DNA of 64,000 bases from Cryptomeria japonica (lineage: Eukaryota > Streptophyta > Pinopsida > Cupressales > Cupressaceae). A program made the position numbers and the translations under genes. The stretch lies in contig NC_081413.1 of NCBI RefSeq assembly GCF_030272615.1, positions 159,083,849 through 159,147,848 on the forward strand, in the 5' to 3' direction. The notes beneath the pieces were generated by a model. That model saw only the letters and a list, made by a program, of their open reading frames with translations. It had not been told where the DNA came from and did no database searches. Shown here in pieces: positions 1-14,577 of this stretch (positions within the stretch are counted from its first letter, which is position 1; each line of letters begins with the position of its first letter).

Positions 1-1080
1 CCCGTGGATCTAGGTAAGTTTGGTGTTTGTGACGTTCATTGAAAACTCGAGCTTTTGGTGCAAGGGCAAACATATCAACAAATTGAAGTCACCATGAAAG
101 CGTGATGTCATCAACATAGTGTGAGAAAAGAGTCACTTCATTATCAATTAGCAAGATGCCTTGAATCGAGTTCTGGTTTTCTAGAATCCAGTGGGTAAAA
201 AACCTAAAGCATTAGTTGTAAAACATGGAAAAATGGGGCCATTAGGAATCCTTGTATTATAGATCTATGTCTAGGGAAGATGGGTTAGAAAACCATTCAC
301 AACAATAAACTAATTGACTTTAGAGAAAAAAAAAATTGTATATGAAATATGAGTCTAGGCCCAAAGCTCAACCACATGAGCATTTTTTGAGTGAACTATA
401 CCATCTTATTCTATCATAGGCCTTGTCAAATTCTAGCTTGATAAGAAACCATCATTACTAGTATATGTCCATTCAATTGTCTCTCAAGCAAGCACAATAT
501 TATCCAATATGAATCTACCCCAAGAAAGCCAATTTACTCCAATCTCGCAAACTCTTGGGTTGTTTGTTTGGTCCTCTTATATTAGCAATGACAATAATCT
601 TGCAATTGTCATTTAGGAAGGTTATAAGCCTCAAAGCAAAGGCAATTTTATCATTATTCCATTTAGGGACAATATTTATAAGTCTATGGTTACTAGAAGG
701 ACCTAAAGAACCTTTAGTAAGGGCTCCTTTGTAGATGTTATACAATTCCTCTTTAATAAAAGACCATATTATCTTATAGAATTTTGTAGGGAGATCATCC
801 ATTCCATGGCTTCTAGGACCAACCATATCTTCTGGGATCATATCAAACTCTTCAAGTGTGAATAGATGATCTAACTTAAATTTTTTGTTCATGACCAATA
901 TTATTAGTAATATAACTATCAATTGAACCTTTATAGTTAGTGTCTCCTTTAGTTTAGTTAGCAAAAAAATGTTTATAATATTGAAAAAAATAGTTTTAAT
1001 GTCTTCAAGATGGTCACAAATCTTTCCTTCTTGATTATAAAAGAAAAACACATTTTCTTGACTGTGTTTGTCTTTCAAAT
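1..1080 (-). pseudogene. LINE (non-LTR retrotransposon) reverse-transcriptase remnant
   Basis: The minus strand encodes broken but recognisable LINE-type reverse transcriptase, running out of the window at position 1. In order from about 1080 downward: an upstream segment ending in a degenerate version of the usual GPDG block (seen as GPRSHGMDDLPTKFYK), then a stretch ending in LINIVPK that corresponds to the family's LIPK motif. At about 400-445 FDKAYDR is the palm motif usually written as (I/F)D(F/L)xKAYDR. At about 107-118 YVDD is the catalytic box. The motifs are in the right order but spread over different frames with several stops, so this is a dead copy. No poly-A tail or target duplication can be assigned because the 3' end lies outside. 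It is unlikely to be an LTR-element RT because of the long segment before the palm and the LIPK/KAYDR wording. Confidence 0.75.
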
Positions 1081-2189
1081 AGTTAAAAAGAACTTGGTTG
1101 TCTTATCTCCTTTCATCTAATGCAATATGACCCTCAATCAGATTCCTCTACTTCTATATAATTAAAATCTTCAACAAATACTACAAACTACAAAATTTAT
1201 TTATTCTCTATAATTATAAACTCGTAAAAAAACCAATAAAACTCTACTTTTCTATTATTTCCTTGAGATTTTCTCCATTTATATAGTATTCCATTCCATC
1301 CTCTTCCCATACAATTTTTTATTTCTATTTTTATTTTGAAGAACCCGTACAATTTTATAATGGAAGTGCAGTTGTTGATAACATTGTACCACTATTGAAT
1401 CCAACTACAACTGTTATCACGTCTAGTATTTCATTCCAATAAAAGCTGTTTTCTTTGCATTGGATCTTTGAAAAAACTATTTTGTAATGCTCCACTTATA
1501 GAATACTAATATGCCAAGATGGTCAAAAAGTGCATAGAATTTTGTTAAAAAAGAATTAAAATTTAATTGTAATTCCTTAAACATCTACACCAGCGTCTCG
1601 TACACTCCACTTCACCGCACGCCCTGACATGATAGTAGAAAAAAACAATTAATTCAAACATAAATTGATTCAACACTAATACAAAGCCAGTCCATGTTCA
1701 ATTTCTTTTTAAATTGCATAATTGAACGTTACACACTCTCACGAAATTAAAATATACAAATTTCTACTCACATACGAAAAAGGAAATACTAGATAATGAT
1801 TGTTCATTCGAATTTTTGGTATGATAGAGATAAACTGGTTTTTATTAAAATAGTTTGATGCGACAGATGGCATCAAATCTTTGATTGGACTGACGTAAGC
1901 CATTAATCTATTGAAATCTATATTTTCAACTTGTTATTATCAATAATTAATTATTGTTTTTATACGTAGAAGTGAGATTCATCCTGCATACTTCATTGAT
2001 GAAATAGATGTATTTCTAAGCATTTTAATCCACTGAAAAATTTTATCATTAAAAAAACATTTAAGTTGAAGTAGTATGAGAATGAATAATCTTTTTGGAA
2101 ATTCCATAAATGTAGTTCTATTCAACAACTCTATATGATAGAAGATGGTTTCAACTTTCAGTTTATTACTGCGATTTATTGTCTTGTCT
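1081..2189. other. AT-rich stretch, no gene recognised
   Basis: Stop codons are dense in all frames and no protein motif, tRNA-like box or long repeat could be recognised. Some of the left part may be further LINE 5' sequence too decayed to read. Confidence 0.5.
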
Positions 2190-3160
2190 TATTAGGGGAA
2201 GAGTATCAGTTATCATCCATGTTCCAATAACGGTTCACTCCATGCTCACCCAACCCTTCAATTACTAACTTCAAAGAAACCAAAAAGATGATAATTAAAA
2301 GTCCATAGGGGAAGAGCACCAGTAGCCGTCATAGCTAACTTCGCGCACCCACAGATCCTAAATGGTACATCAGATTTTAATTTTTTTTTTCAGTTGTCTT
2401 CGTATGTGACTTAACTACTTATAGCTATTGATCTGGCTTCTGGGTAGTAACGATGTACGTTGTGGAATCAATTATGCGCACAAAGGTCAATAAGTACACA
2501 TTTCAAAGTGTCGCTTGATACCTAACTAAAGATGTTCCAGTAACCGTCAACTCAAAATCACTAGTACTTGTTGACAAATGTCCCAATAGTGGTGCACAAA
2601 TGTTCCAATAGTGGTACACAAATGGGACAAATATTCCAATAGTTGTGCACAAATGGGCCAATTAATTACAAAAAATGATCGACTATTGGTACAAAACAAA
2701 TTTATTAATGGTTTTTTCACTATGACAGCTATTGGGGGGTCAACAGGGCAATAAGGTGATGGTTATTGGAACTATGTTATCTATTGATGCTCTTCCCCTA
2801 TTAGTAAATTTCTCATGTACCAATAGCTGCTCACTTTTTACCTTTTTTGCTTCAGAATTGGTCCATTTGTGCACAACTACTGGTACATTTGTGCACAACT
2901 ACTGGTCAATTGTGTATAAGTATTGGCAATTTTAAGTGTACAGTTATTGGGGCATCTATAAATAGGTATCGAGTGACACTTTCAAATATGTACTCTTTGA
3001 CTCTTGCATGCATAAGCCAAAACAATAGCTATAAACAGTTAAATAGCATACAAAAAAAAAAAAAAAAAAAAATCATCAAAAACCAATATACTATTTAAGA
3101 TTTCTGAATATATGAAATTAGCTATAACGATTACTAATAAGCTTCTCCTAAATCTATTTA
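2190..3160. repeat. Large imperfect foldback (inverted) repeat
   Basis: Two arms of roughly 400 bp read as imperfect reverse complements of each other. The clearest paired block is 2494-2526 against 2961-2993. Another pairing is the block of CACAAATG and CCAATAGT-type words at about 2560-2665 against GCACAACTACTGG-type words at about 2860-2935. The outer words TAGGGGAAGAG (2306) and CTTCTCCTA (about 3142-3150) also pair. A further copy of the outer word at about 2193 pairs with CTCTTCCCCTA near 2793-2803, so the structure is partly duplicated. A 20-nt-scale A run at about 3050-3072 faces a T run at about 2380-2392. It could be a foldback or MITE-like element, or a locus giving rise to long hairpin RNA. 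No transposase is present. Confidence 0.65.
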
Positions 3161-3428
3161 GTAACTCTAGTGAGAAAATAATGATGGGAGAATATTTCAT
3201 CCTCCAATTTATAGCTGTTATTTTACAACTGTCTTTTAGTTCTCACTGAATCTTGATCTACAAATGCTCCACTTGGTATGACTTTCAATATAGTCCACCA
3301 ATAAGTTTCAACTGTTAATACTGTTCAACAGTGACTTTTTGTTCATGTCTGTTTGACTGTGAATCTATAGCTGTTATTTGTAATCTTTTTATTCTCTGTA
3401 ATTCAATTAAAAAATGCTTTTATCACTG

Positions 3429-3506
3429 AGGACTGAAAAGAAGTATTTTGTAGGAGGACTGAAAAGAAGTATTTTGTAGGAGGACTGAAAAGAAGTATTT
3501 TGTAGG
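3429..3506. repeat. 26-bp tandem repeat, three copies
   Basis: The unit begins AGGACTGAAAAGAAG and repeats at 3429, 3455 and 3481 with essentially no divergence, so the duplication is recent. It lies in otherwise anonymous sequence. Confidence 0.9.
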
Positions 3507-3867
3507 CTTGGTAAATAATTATGATTAGATGACAACGGGGTAGCACTGGCCGACAATAGTTATGGCATTCTCGCATGCTAGATGGACCACAAGTTTTTCC
3601 TGTGAAAGTGGCCCACACGTATGCATCATAATCTTTTTTGTTTTCTTATTTTTTTCCATGCCAAGCTGAAAAGTTATATATGGTTTTAGATTTTTAAATA
3701 AGTTCTCATAATTTGAATAGAATAATTTAAGGCAATTCAGACATTAGCTTCCAAGCTATTTATATTTTAATTCTTTTACTTTTCATTAAATCAATTGATA
3801 TTGTTTTTATTATTTTAGTAAGAATACATTTTTGCAATGAATGAAGTGTATGTCTTTAGTTGTAAGT

Positions 3868-4440
3868 TTAATTATTTGTTATTGTGTTTTTTATTTGATC
3901 AAATTTACTTTAACTTAAAAGAAACTCAATCAAATGTTCTTTGAAAGAATTAAATGAGTAGAAACTAAATATCATCTTAAAAAGACAACTCAAGTAAATA
4001 TAAGGATAAAAATTGTACATTTAGTAATTCTCCCTCTTATTTCACACTTACCTCTCCCTTAAATCCATAACCTACGCTAGCACACGACCACTTTCACATC
4101 TAAATACTTTCTTTTTCTCACCCTCAACCTTTCCTATATATCTCTATTGTAGGTTTGATTAATTGTTAATGTGTTTTTTATTCACTCAAATACACTTTAA
4201 ATGAAAGTCAACCAATTTTATTTTATTTTCCATAGAAATTAAATATCATCTTAAAAATGTAATTCAATTTTTACGCTTGTTTCACACTCACTTTAGCACC
4301 CCCCTTTTTTAAGTATGGTTTTGATTTTCTTTTGCCACTTAGAGATCAAGTTTCCCTTGAGCCCATAACACAATACCAATTTCACATCTAAACATTATTT
4401 TTCCTCTCTCAACATTTCCTATATCCTAGATGCTAAGAGT
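3868..4440. repeat. Degenerate direct duplication, unit about 290 bp
   Basis: The segment at about 3868-4147 is repeated imperfectly at about 4156-4435. Matching landmarks in both are TGTGTTTTTTATT, AAATATCATCTTAAAAA, TTTCACATCTAAA and CAACMTTTCCTATAT. Similarity is interrupted by indels, so this is an old tandem duplication of non-coding sequence. Confidence 0.6.
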
Positions 4441-5882
<1,442 letters not shown>

Positions 5883-8378
5883 TCACTTACACACCAAGAG
5901 ATGATCACAAATATGATGCAATAGAGTGGAATTCTCTACTTTTTCTAGGAGGTGATTTTTTTATCACAATAGTTGGGACAAATTTGTTGCCTCTAATACA
6001 AAAATGTCTTGTATATTTTTCTTAAACAAACATCATTTTTCAACCTAAAGATGTTCAACTTATCTCAAGGCCTCCCCTAACCCTCAAACAAACATTTAAA
6101 CTTTTGAGACTAATGGACATCTTGATGTAAGGTCCTCAAACAACTCTTTTTGAGTTTAAATACACGTAATCCTCTAAGAACATAAAACAATGTGTCATTT
6201 TACAAACCATCACATTTCTATTTATAGTTAATCTCAACCTCAACTATTAGTTTTGTTCTATTTTAAAACAAAAGTATTTTAGTAAATGAATTACTATTAT
6301 TCAATTTTTGGATTCTAAAAGGAAGACCACGGTAAATTAAAAAACACATATTGTAGTGTAACATGATCACAAGGGATGAATTTTAATCATCCCTAAAGTA
6401 AAACAAACCCCTACAACCACTTTCTTGTAACCAAGGTTAAAGAGATGAATTTTTCACTAAAATCTTGCTAATTTATTTAAGACCTTTACATGATCCAGCA
6501 TTCTATTTGAAGACAAGTGATGAAACTCAAATATTCTAAAGTGAATAATGGGACCTTTTCACCTTGTTTTTTCTTTGCTTCTTTATTGAATGAAAATGGA
6601 GTGCACCCTTAAGATTCACTTGAAGTGCTTTTTGTGATGTGTGATGGATGGTGGAATGTGGTTGCTTAGTAGAAATTAGCAATATGATGTTGGGATTAGG
6701 ATGATAGATCAAGAAAACAACATCATCAAGATAAGATGAAAGTGGATAATGAAAATGTGATACGCGGCTTCCAATTTATATAATTTTCACAAGGAAAATT
6801 AATGCTCGAGACACATTGTTTAACAAGAATTTGAAGAAGACAAATGCATGGATTAAAGGCTTAGCCTTGTGATAAGTATCACAAGAGAGATAGAGGTGTC
6901 ACATGGAATGTAAAAGCTAGGTATGCTCACACATGTATGAGCAAAGGAGTGGAGATAGATGCAAGATGAAAAGGAGACTACACATGTGTCAAGAGCATGC
7001 TCACACACGTGTGAACAAGGAGTGAGGTGAACAAACATGTTTACACATGTATGAGAGGTGTAGGGACACTTGTCATATGATGATGAGTTTATATTTAATT
7101 CTACAATATACTCCACATAAATGATAAACATTTAACCATCTTTAAATTAAACTAGATTATAATTTTTAACTATATAAATGAATTATAATTTAATACTACT
7201 AAAAAGAATCCAAAAAAATAAACAATTCCATATTCGATAATAATAAAAATAAAAGATATAACATATCTATATTTATATAAGGGAGCTCGCTGTCTTGTTT
7301 TTATGAATATTTTTACCTTTCTTTGAAATTCTAAATATTCTATGGAATGCCCATTTTATCAAAATCCTAAAATAACTATCATTTCCTACCAATGAAAAAT
7401 AATAATAAATATGTAACAAAAACAAGAATAAAACAATAATAATAAAATGAGAAGAGTCAAAATTCAACCCATGTGTCGAAAGCCCAATTCACCTAAGCTG
7501 GGAAAACTTCAAGTCGCAAATTCGAAAGTTGGCTGGCGTATTGAACTAGCTGTCAACAAATTAAACCATCTCCATCGTACAAGATTAAGATTTTCAAGAA
7601 GAGAACATGGTTAAAATCCAAACCACGAAGCTAAAAAGAAACTAGGCAACAAAAGCTAATTGTTCTCTTTTTTAACAGCGGTGAGAAATTATCGGCCTAT
7701 TGCAAGATTGTCGGTGGGGGGAAAACCTGAAAAGATCTAGGCAGCTACTGAGAATTATTTAATCAATCTGCCTGAATCATCTGAGGTCCTAAACCTCTCA
7801 ATGGTGGTAATAGGTAAGTACCCCGCCTTGGACGTAGATTGAATCAGAAACAACGCAAAGCATTTATCTCTTCGAGTGGTGTGCGGTAACACAGACATCC
7901 ATGCATGGAAGTAGCGCAGCGTACGGGATAAAAGGGTAAGGCAACGTTAAATATAGTGCCATGGGGTTCATCTACTACGTGTACGGATGAGGATCGAACA
8001 CGGCACACCCCTGCTGCCCAAGAGAAAAATAATGCATACCTGGTCTAGAACACTAGATCTGTCTACCAAACGACAGTAACTACCTGAGAAATCTAACAAA
8101 AGAACGCTTCTTTTACAAGACCCATATCAGCTGGACGCAGAATGGCTTTTGCTAGGCTCATGTGTACTGTAGTTAGCCCTGTTCATAGTCAGTAGGTTGT
8201 ATATCTAAAGGATGTCATTGATTAAGGGGCTGTAAATCACATTTTGTTTCAGAGTTTGCCACTGGTAGACAGTGAACCTTTTTTTACTGTAAAACAGGCT
8301 TTTAAGGCCTGTTGGAGTTAGCCACTGTTAGATATTGAAGCGCTCTTGTTCTCCAGCAGGCTTTAAGGATTGTCGGTA
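5883..8378. other. Intergenic; upstream region of the GT47 gene at its right end
   Basis: No coding region recognised. At about 6936-7055 three related words built on CACACATGTATG or CACACGTGTG form short imperfect palindromes. The last roughly 700 bases are less AT-rich and should hold the promoter and 5' UTR of the glycosyltransferase gene; a transcription start cannot be fixed from sequence alone. Confidence 0.5.
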
Positions 8379-10751
8379 ATGGTCCTGATGAAGTATGGAA
8401 TGGGCCACAAGAAAAAGGGTGTGGTGGACATTGATTCTGAGAACAAGGTGGGGTGGGGTAGGACTCTGAACATGGGTTCGCCTCTGAGGCGTTATATGCT
8501 TGCTGCCGTATTGGCCTTGCAAATCATAATACTTGTAATTGTAAGGGGATTGCCAGTACCATTCCCCTGGTTGCCTCCTTGTCCCGTGCCAGTAGCAGAT
8601 GTTTCTGCGACTGTGGGTGCGGCAGCATTAAATGTTACTGCAAGTTGGGATGATGATAGTGAAACCTCAAATGATTCGAAGGATGATGTAGCGGTATCCG
8701 GTGACTTTGTTACTGAGTCAGTTGCGTCAGATGTTTCTAATGCTGAGAATGCAAGCTGCGAGTTAGGTCTTGTCTATGTGTATAATTTGCCTCCTGTTTT
8801 CAATACTGATTTGCTGAAAAATTGCTCTACTTTGAGTCCTTGGAACTCCTTTTGCCCTGCCATTGTGAATTTTGGCTATGGGGATGTGATCAGGAGACCA
8901 AAGTTGCAAGCAGAAGAGAGAGGGACTTGGTATAAGACTGATCAGTTCACAGGGGAGATCATTTTTCATAAAAAGCTGATGGAGCATCCCTGTGTCACAG
9001 ATAAGCCTCATTTGGCCAGGGCATTCTATGTGCCCTTCTATGCTGGTTTGGCTGTGGGGAGGTACCTGTGGAGGGAGTACCCCGCTGAGGTTAGGGACCG
9101 CGATGGGAAAATGGTGCTGGAGTGGTTGCAGGAGCAGGAGTATTGGAAGCGTAACTCAGGCTGGGATCACTTTATGGTGGTGGGGAGGATCACCTGGGAT
9201 TTTAGGTAAGACTGATTTTCATGAGTCCCATTTGAGAAGTTCGTGGATCTCGATTAATGATTTTAGATTAGAAATCTACAATACCTTTTTCCTCAAATTT
9301 TTAAAGTGAATCTTCATTTGTATTTCAAGGAACCATACAGTTTAAAAGATATGTTTGGATGCCCGATTCTGTTTTATTAGCATTTTAAAGACCTTGGCTG
9401 ATCATTTTAGATATCCAATGCCTCGGAAATGTACAGACTCTTTCGTTTTTAAATTTGTTAATTTTTATTCAAATTTTCAAAATGCTAGTACATTGTGATT
9501 AAGAGACTGAATCTTCATTTGTGGTTTATCAATGCTGGAAGATTTTATGGAACTATGCCCTTTTTAGAAGTTTAGATATATGATGCCCAATTCTCAAAAT
9601 TGAAATTTAGCATAAGTTCACAAGATTTTTCAAGTATATTTTAAGCATTTATACGATTTGTTATGAAAAGTTGACAATTATCTTCAATGGGTGCTATTTT
9701 CGAAAGTAATCTTGAACAGAAGTGTCAAATGGCAAATATCATCCACTGAACATTTTCACAATTTCAGTAGATCCAAGGATATAGGTTTGTTAGTTTAATC
9801 TTGAACAGAAGTGTCAAATGGCAAATATCATCCACTGCACATTTTCACAATTTCAGTAGATCCAAGGATATAGGTTTGTTAGTTTCTTTAGGGTTTTACA
9901 TTTTTTGTGTTTCAATGCTGGCAAATACTCAATCTTCATTTGGAATTGGCGAATGGCTTGTAAAGAAATTGAAGAAAATGTCAGTTGGTGTTTAACCAAA
10001 TTTCCCTATTTGCAGGAGATCCAAAGATGAAGATTGGGGGAGTAGTTTCATGTACATGCCAGGGATCAAGAACGTCACAAGGCTGCTGATAGAGAGAAAC
10101 CCCTGGGATGACAAGGAGATGGGAGTCCCATACCCAACTGCTTTTCATCCCAGAAGTGCTCAGGATGTGCTGAGGTGGCAGGATCATCTCAGAAATGTTG
10201 AGAGGACCAAACTCTTTTCTTTTGCAGGGGCAAGCAGGAAATACATACCCAACGATTTCAGGGGAATTCTGTTGGACCAGTGCATGAGGTCAATGAATTG
10301 CAGATCCCTCGATTGTTCAGGAACCCGATGTGTCAATGACACCATGGCCGCTGTCCATCTGTTTCTGGATTCAACATTCTGTCTACAACCCAGGGGTGAC
10401 AGCTTTACTCGGAAGTCCATCTTTGATTGCCTTATAGCAGGGTCCATTCCTGTGTTTTTCTGGCACAGGAGTGCATATTGGCAGTACGAGTGGCACCTCC
10501 CTTCCAATTACAGTAGCTATTCTGTTTTCATTTCAAAGCACGATATTAGAAATGGTACTCAAATAGAAGAGGTTCTTAAGAGAATACCTGCTGCAGAAGT
10601 TCAGAGACTGAGGGAAACAGTTATAAGCTCTATTCCTAGATATGTATACTCTGCACCTGGGCACCGGTTGAAGGGTATGAAAGATGCTGTAGACACTGCT
10701 ATTGATGGGTTTCTAAATACGGTCAAGTCATCGAGTCTAGCTCATATATAG
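8379..10751 (+). CDS. GT47 (exostosin-family) xyloglucan galactosyltransferase, MUR3/XLT2-like
   Basis: Predicted Golgi type II membrane enzyme that adds galactose to xyloglucan side chains. Two exons, 8379-9205 and 10016-10751, give 520 residues. The 810-bp intron has canonical ends (TTTAG/GTAAGA and TTTGCAG/G) and joins in frame inside the family motif WDFRR. The start is the first ATG after an in-frame TAA at 8364; a TTG at 8370 is not used. A KKK/RR-flanked hydrophobic anchor lies at about residues 40-56, followed by an acidic Ser-rich stem. The exostosin domain runs from about residue 130 to 490, with the MUR3-class words YVYNLP, FYVPFYAG, GWDHF, RITWDFR, PYPTAFHP, FSFAGA, CLQPRGDS and GSIPVFF. 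Length and motif order match the MUR3 clade. Which side-chain position is modified cannot be told from sequence. The reading frame is intact, unlike everything else coding in the window. Confidence 0.93.
9708..9885. repeat. 89-bp tandem duplication inside the GT47 intron
   Basis: The block starting AATCTTGAACAGAAG at 9708 is repeated from 9797 with one visible substitution (GAACA versus GCACA). It is a recent intronic duplication and does not touch the splice sites. Confidence 0.9.
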
Positions 10752-10986
10752 GGACTTAGTGAGTATTAGGTTATTTGTACATATAATGTTTTTGAGGTAA
10801 TTCCATATTACTCTAATTAGAGTGACATTTCTCAGGTGTCTGGTTCTTTAGGGACTTGGATCTATGATTTTAAGCCCAAAGTTCACAAGTGCCAGTGAAA
10901 TATAGGTGCTAATTTTTTGTCAGATAAAAGAATTGTAGGATTTATATTTATTGCTAAGGTACATAATTCTTTGTGACAAGTATTAC

Positions 10987-10992
10987 AATAAA
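10987..10992 (+). promoter_or_regulatory. Candidate polyadenylation signal of the GT47 gene
   Basis: AATAAA lies about 235 bases after the GT47 stop, a normal distance for a plant 3' UTR. AT-rich sequence makes chance matches common, so this is only a candidate. Confidence 0.45.
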
Positions 10993-12860
10993 AGGCCTGC
11001 CAAGGCCAGTTCTTAGCCATCAAAACACAATAACGAAATGAACTTGGACTGGTGTTGGAACATTTATTTTGATCATGGTTTTAGTTCTATATCTTTTGTC
11101 GTTGGATTCCTTTTAGCACTTTTAATTAACTGTTTCAACTTATTGTACTCGAGTTCCATTAATGTACATATGAGTTCATGGATCCAATCTGGTTATATGC
11201 ACAGATAAATATTATATCTTTTTTTGTTCTAGGAAACAACCAATTAATTTGAATTTGTTTTTTCCTGTTAAGTTGAAGTCTTGCAGTTGTGCCGTGGGTC
11301 CAAGTTCAGATTAATTACTTTTCTTTTCCGAACAATTGTGGTGGAATCACTTCTGCCAACATTGTTCTTGCTTTCTGGCGAAGTAACAGTTCTTTCATTA
11401 ACTGGAAGTAAACATGCCTTCTACAATTTACAGATCAGAAACCCAAACCTTAAGCATAAAAACTAATATGCATTTCAGTTCGAATTAACATAAGAATTCA
11501 CTACTACAATGGGCAACCATGTTTTGGAAGTCTGAATATGGCAATTGATATTTAATCTGTTGCAAATATGGATTACATTTATTGATAGTTTGTACAGGAG
11601 TTATTGTTCAAGTTTGCTTAGCAGATGACAAAAACCAACCGCAGAACAAAACTGCCTTTGATGGAGACCTCGATGGCATTATAATCATCATTCAGAAATG
11701 TGTTTCAAGAACAGTGATTCAATACATACGTTGTACCCAGAATTGGAACATGTACTTAAAAACTTTGGAAGACTAGCATCTGAAGCTGGAAATGATGGGA
11801 AAGCGGAAACTCTTAGAAATGGTACATTTAGTTTTCTGGTACCCCTAAAGTAAAAACAGTATTGGAAATTTTGAAAGTTGATTTCTAGTGCCAGAGCCTT
11901 TTCGGAACTCTTGAGGAAATGTGTAAAATTTAAAAAATGTGTCTGAATCTGCGGAAATTCTTAACCACCCCCTCTTTGTAGGAGGTTCCAATGGCTTCCA
12001 ATGAGGGCGAAGAGGGTGGTGTGAATGCAGCTCTGGTCTCTTGATTCTAGGAGCTTCAAATAGGAATGAAGAGGATGGTTTGAATGCAATTTTGGTCTAT
12101 TGATTGCTTATGTGTTAAATTGAATGGCAAGGCAACAATTATAATTGAATTAAACATTCAGGCTTACAATATTGAATATACGTCAAAGAATTCTATTAGT
12201 CAACAGCTTCAAGATGATTTTAGTAAATTGAGAATGCTTCTGGAATAAATGTGATATTATTGTGTCAACTTTTATCACTCCATGATTGAACATCAGGATG
12301 AATGAAAGAAAGATTTTAATCATGCCTGTGAGACCAGGCAGTCTAAGGGACCGAGAACCACAACCTCAAGTTATCTTCAAACTCCTTTTTGATGTCGGAT
12401 CTCCTACTATGGATCTTGATCAAGTAGCTAGCCATCCTGCTGATCTTTGCTTCCTCAAATAAATCGTGGAGGCTGTCTACTTTTAAGCCGTTTCCATACT
12501 GAATACATATATCCTCATAAGCAGCACACTCTATGAAGGTTGATATATACCAAAAAAAACGAACACAACAATAAAATATACAAATAAAATACCTAACAAA
12601 GATTTTTGAGATATAAACATCAAACTTAAAATTATTTCATGTCGGGGTAAAAATGAAAAGGATCGTCCTATTGATTACTAAAACCTGGAATACAATACAA
12701 AGTTAAAGAGTGGTTTATAGTATAATTATTATTCATCGTATTCTTAATAGATCATGGAATTTGAACTAAAATGTTGATAAAAAAACATCCACAGCTATGA
12801 CCAGAACTACTTTTGATTACTTATATGGACGCTGAAAATATCATGTCTCCTATGATTATA
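10993..12860. other. No gene recognised
   Basis: AT-rich intergenic sequence. Short open frames at about 11.28-11.47 kb and 11.58-11.78 kb have no motif that I recognise and lack support as genes. Confidence 0.5.
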
Positions 12861-12865
12861 GTATT

Positions 12866-13062
12866 TAATAGATTACAGAAATTATAAAATCTAGAGTGCT
12901 CCACTATTAATTTGTTGTAGCAAAACAAGAGCCTTAATGGCTTTATGATAGCTTTCTGATATGACCATATTATTCAATAGATTACAGAAGTTACAAAATC
13001 TAGATTGTTGCATTGTTAATTTGTTGTAGCAAAACAAGAGTCTCAATGGCTTTCTGATAATC
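12866..13062. repeat. Imperfect tandem duplication, period about 108 bp
   Basis: AATAGATTACAGAA recurs at about 12868 and 12976, and TTTGTTGTAGCAAAACAAGAG recurs with the same spacing. The copies differ at several positions. Confidence 0.75.
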
Positions 13063-14550
13063 AAAGATCATTTTATGGAATCTGCATCATGCGTCACAAC
13101 TGCAAAATTTGTAGCTGCGCGAGAAATCCAAGCTTGGCATTATTACCACGTAAACAAGATATACTTATAATCTATATCTAACAGAGGTGTTTTGAATTGC
13201 AAAGCTTCCGGTAGAAAACTTTGTATGGTATTTTGCAACAAAATTTCACAATTTTCTGTCAAAAGGATTGCAATTCATTGTATATATTGTGGAAATATAT
13301 TGTCTTTAATTGATACCCCTTTCATAGGAGGGAGATTGATTTTCTGTAAAGCTAAGCTTTTTGAAAAGCTGAGGATCAGGGTTTCAAAGAAGATTGAAGA
13401 CCTAGCTTTCCTAAAAAGATAATGAAACTCCCGGGTAGTTTGTGCAGAAAACCACAGAGTTTTCTATCAAAAAAAGCATTGCAATTCTTTTATATGGATC
13501 GTGGAAATATAATGTCTTAAAGATGTTTTTGGCAAATAGCATCAGCTGCAATCTTTTTAATGTCTCCATGTGGTCGACATTGACATCTTCTAGGTCTAAC
13601 CTAGGCAGAAGCAGAGGGCGCTTCCAAGATTTGAGCCTAGTCTTTCAAGTTTCTCTGCAACAAGTGACCCATCTTAGCAGAATCACAACTCAAACAAACA
13701 TATTAGAAATCAATCAATATTTTCTAAGAACTCAAAAAAAGATAGCAGCAACAGTTCAAGGTGGATCTTTATATATGAATCTATTACAGTTACAATATTT
13801 TCCCACCTCTGATATCTCTAAAGGAATTACGATCCTGTTCGCATACCCATGACAGAAATAGTTCAGACAGGACAAGTCATCAAATTCCTGTTTCCCAAAC
13901 TTAGTAAGCAGGTCATAACAAGGGTACATGATGCATTAGAAGAATATCAAGCTGAAGAACAAACCAATTCAAGTGAAGCCAAAATTCAAGATAACTTAGT
14001 TCACATATGGCTGGAATTGACGCTCCTGAGACACAAATGAATAAAGGATATGCTGTAGCCAGTACGGGGTGAAGTAGCAGTCGGGTTCTCTTGGGCTTAT
14101 TTTCAATGGGATGGTAAAGCTCAACAAACCTTCCACCTTTCTCAAATCTAAACGTTTTATCAATAAAAAACGATGCTTGTGAAGCTAGGTGAAACATTTT
14201 GGGGCATTTAATTTAGGGATCATGGCACAGGATCAAAATGGCAAGAAATTACTTCTCTCAATTCCCATATCAAAAACTCAAGACATTATCTTTCCCAACC
14301 AGCCAGTCAGGACATGATAGGGAAAATCAGAGTTCCTCTTATTGCATTGTGATGGAATAGAAGGGCTATTATGGTTTGACTGGAAAGCATGTACTGAACA
14401 AATTGTTTAGCGTATTGCACTAGATGCATCGTAATTGTTGTCATTTTATGATACCTTTGGTCCATCAGTAAGAACCGATCAGAGATACGATCCATGGACC
14501 AGCGCTGCACTAGTTGATCAAGGAGAAAGCAGAAGAATCATGAAGTGTGA
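13063..14550. other. No gene recognised; weak internal duplication
   Basis: A weak direct duplication is visible between about 13.20-13.32 kb and 13.45-13.53 kb (shared GCAATTC, TATATGGA or TATATTGTGGAAATAT words). The open frames of 60-140 codons have no recognisable domain and are not called as genes. Confidence 0.45.
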
Positions 14551-14577
14551 AGTGTGGGACAAGTTCCTCCCTTGGCC

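Noticed and set aside
8370-8378. Start of the GT47 protein at the TTG at 8370
   Set aside because: A plant nuclear gene should use ATG; the first in-frame ATG at 8379 follows nine bases later.
13192-14040. Series of plus-strand open frames as a possible gene
   Set aside because: No recognisable domain, no convincing splice structure, and part of it is an internal duplication.
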